From the NCBI GenBank assembly GCA_022563075.1, contig JADFOC010000148.1, positions 1-6,801 of the forward strand: a stretch of DNA of 6,801 bases, in the 5' to 3' direction. Source of the stretch: Pseudomonadota bacterium (lineage in GTDB: Bacteria; Pseudomonadota; Gammaproteobacteria; Pseudomonadales; Pseudohongiellaceae). This document shows positions 6,316 through 6,801 of this stretch, one piece after another. The notes under the pieces were generated by a model. The model worked only from the letters and a program-made list of their open reading frames with translations, ran no database searches and was not told where the DNA came from. Made by a program: the position numbers and the translations under genes. Numbering within the stretch: position 1 is the stretch's first letter; each line of letters starts with the position of its first letter.

Positions 6316-6339
6316 GCAATCAAAGTGGCTCAGTGCGAA
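6310..6339 (-). promoter_or_regulatory. Possible promoter of the receptor gene
   Basis: On the minus strand TTCGCA (6334-6339, four of six to consensus) and TACAAT (6310-6315, five of six) are 18 bases apart. This would start transcription near 6303 and give a leader of about 80 bases. The -10 box is one arm of the palindrome at 6302-6315. The -35 is poor, so this is only the best candidate in the spacer. Confidence 0.3.
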
Positions 6340-6423
6340 GCAGGTACAGCAGGCGAATAAAGAGAGTAGGACGATTGTGTGGATCATGGCTCTCTATACG
6401 GAATTCACTCTACAATCCTTTGT

Positions 6424-6438
6424 TTTCCACATTGGAAA
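6424..6438. promoter_or_regulatory. Operator copy 1 (TTTCCA-CAT-TGGAAA)
   Basis: This is a perfect 15-base palindrome with a three-base centre and the most distal of four copies. Unlike copies 2-4 it lacks the outer C...G pair. Its centre is 6431, 23 bases before copy 2. It lies upstream of the promoter, so it may assist cooperative binding rather than block RNA polymerase directly. Confidence 0.8.
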
Positions 6439-6445
6439 CTTATGC

Positions 6446-6462
6446 CTTTCCAATATGGAAAG
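6446..6462. promoter_or_regulatory. Operator copy 2 (CTTTCCA-ATA-TGGAAAG)
   Basis: This is a perfect 17-base palindrome centred at 6454, exactly 23 bases from the centres of copies 1 and 3. It sits just upstream of the -35 box of the plus-strand promoter. Confidence 0.85.
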
Positions 6463-6468
6463 ATAACA

Positions 6469-6485
6469 CTTGCCAACATGGAAAG
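6469..6485. promoter_or_regulatory. Operator copy 3 (CTTGCCA-ACA-TGGAAAG), overlapping the -35 box
   Basis: It matches the other copies except for G instead of T at 6472. That change makes TTGCCA (6470-6475), a five-of-six match to the sigma70 -35 consensus. The site therefore seems to be a compromise between operator and promoter. Its centre is 6477. Confidence 0.8.
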
Positions 6486-6498
6486 TGAGTGCTATGTT
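6470..6498 (+). promoter_or_regulatory. Sigma70 promoter with extended -10 for the membrane-protein gene
   Basis: TTGCCA (6470-6475) and TATGTT (6493-6498) are exactly 17 bases apart. TGC at 6490-6492 supplies the extended -10 motif TGn. The expected start is near 6505, giving a leader of about 30 bases that carries the ribosome-binding site AGGAG (6521-6525). The promoter is enclosed by operator copies 3 and 4. Confidence 0.7.
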
Positions 6499-6499
6499 G

Positions 6500-6516
6500 C
6501 TTTCCAACTTGGAAAG
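6500..6516. promoter_or_regulatory. Operator copy 4 (CTTTCCA-ACT-TGGAAAG), over the transcription start
   Basis: This is a perfect 17-base palindrome centred at 6508, 31 bases from copy 3. It begins two bases after the -10 box and covers the expected start near 6505. A protein bound here should block transcription initiation. Confidence 0.85.
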
Positions 6517-6534
6517 ACAGAGGAGTGAATCGGC

Positions 6535-6801
6535 ATGAATACCGATGGTGATGAAACCGCAACCAGCGAGGCATTGGCAACACTAAAATCTATTGAGGAC
6601 ATGGAGCGCTCGGTTCTAAAGTACACTCGGCCATCTGTGTCCGTAATCCTGGCTGTTTCCTTGCTTATCGGATTGCAGGCGCTTCTGGTGACGCGTGTAG
6701 ACGGACCAACACAGAGTGGTGATGGGTTCGATTTGCTATTGGTATTGACTACGCTGCTGGTGGTTGGCCTGGTTGGGCGATTTTTTTATAAGCTCCGAAA
6801 A
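6535..6801 (+). CDS. Small membrane protein, C-terminus beyond the window
   Basis: An open frame of 89 codons runs from the ATG at 6535 to the window end without a stop. AGGAG lies nine bases upstream of the start. The product opens with an acidic, soluble segment of about 30 residues (MNTDGDETATSEALATLKSI...). It then has two hydrophobic helices: about 34-52 (SVSVILAVSLLIGLQALLV) and about 66-85 (DLLLVLTTLLVVGLVGRFFY), followed by a basic KLRK. This predicts an inner-membrane protein with at least two helices and a short periplasmic loop (VDGPTQSGDGF). I do not recognise the family. The strong operator array in front suggests a tightly repressed or self-regulated operon whose regulator may be encoded next, outside the window. 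Confidence 0.8.
   Translation, partial: MNTDGDETATSEALATLKSIEDMERSVLKYTRPSVSVILAVSLLIGLQALLVTRVDGPTQSGDGFDLLLVLTTLLVVGLVGRFFYKLRK

Larger units (their letters stand above)
6222..6534. other. Divergent regulatory region between receptor and membrane-protein genes
   Basis: This 313-base spacer is non-coding. It carries the palindrome at 6302-6315 and the tentative receptor promoter on the left side. On the right it carries the four-copy operator array (6424-6516) and the promoter of the plus-strand gene. Between about 6340 and 6420 I see no clear element. The array is about 200 bases from the receptor start, so control of both genes by the same factor is possible but not shown. Confidence 0.6.

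Noticed and set aside
6424..6516. CRISPR-like repeat array
   Set aside because: The repeated unit is a 15-17 base palindrome with gaps of only 6-16 bases between copies, and one copy overlaps a promoter; this is operator geometry.

Overview
The window looks like chromosomal DNA from a motile, Gram-negative bacterium of moderate GC, most likely a gammaproteobacterium. The evidence is a flagellin gene plus four proteins built for the periplasm or outer membrane: a TonB-dependent receptor, a lipoprotein and a secreted protein with TonB-C-like domains, and a small outer-membrane beta-barrel. No rRNA, tRNA, insertion sequence, CRISPR array or phage gene is visible. The genus cannot be fixed from this sequence alone.

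Layout, left to right. Positions 27-848 (minus) hold a short flagellin of 273 residues. A 465-base spacer (849-1313) rich in inverted repeats separates it from a divergent gene for a small eight-strand-type outer-membrane barrel (1314-1853, plus). That gene converges on a secreted protein with two diverged TonB-C-like domains (2005-2685, minus). This protein has a recognisable sigma70 promoter and a terminator-like hairpin inside its leader. After a mostly empty spacer comes a lipoprotein with two clear TonB-C domains (3181-3930, minus). It lies directly downstream of a TonB-dependent receptor (4086-6221, minus), and a stem-loop sits in the 155-base gap between them. Divergent from the receptor, and cut by the window edge, is a two-helix membrane protein (6535 onward, plus).

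Functional reading. The receptor and the double-TonB-C lipoprotein probably form one transcription unit for outer-membrane uptake of an unidentified ligand. Neither TonB-C protein has the membrane anchor, proline-rich spacer or exbB/exbD neighbours of a real energy transducer. They are better seen as periplasmic or outer-membrane partners that borrow the TonB fold.

The strongest regulatory signal is at 6424-6516. Four copies of the palindrome TTTCCA-N3-TGGAAA lie in front of the membrane-protein gene, with centres 23, 23 and 31 bases apart. The third copy departs from the palindrome at one base, and that base makes it a -35 box for an extended -10 promoter exactly 17 bases away. The fourth copy covers the expected transcription start. 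This looks like the operator array of an unseen repressor, perhaps encoded just beyond the window.
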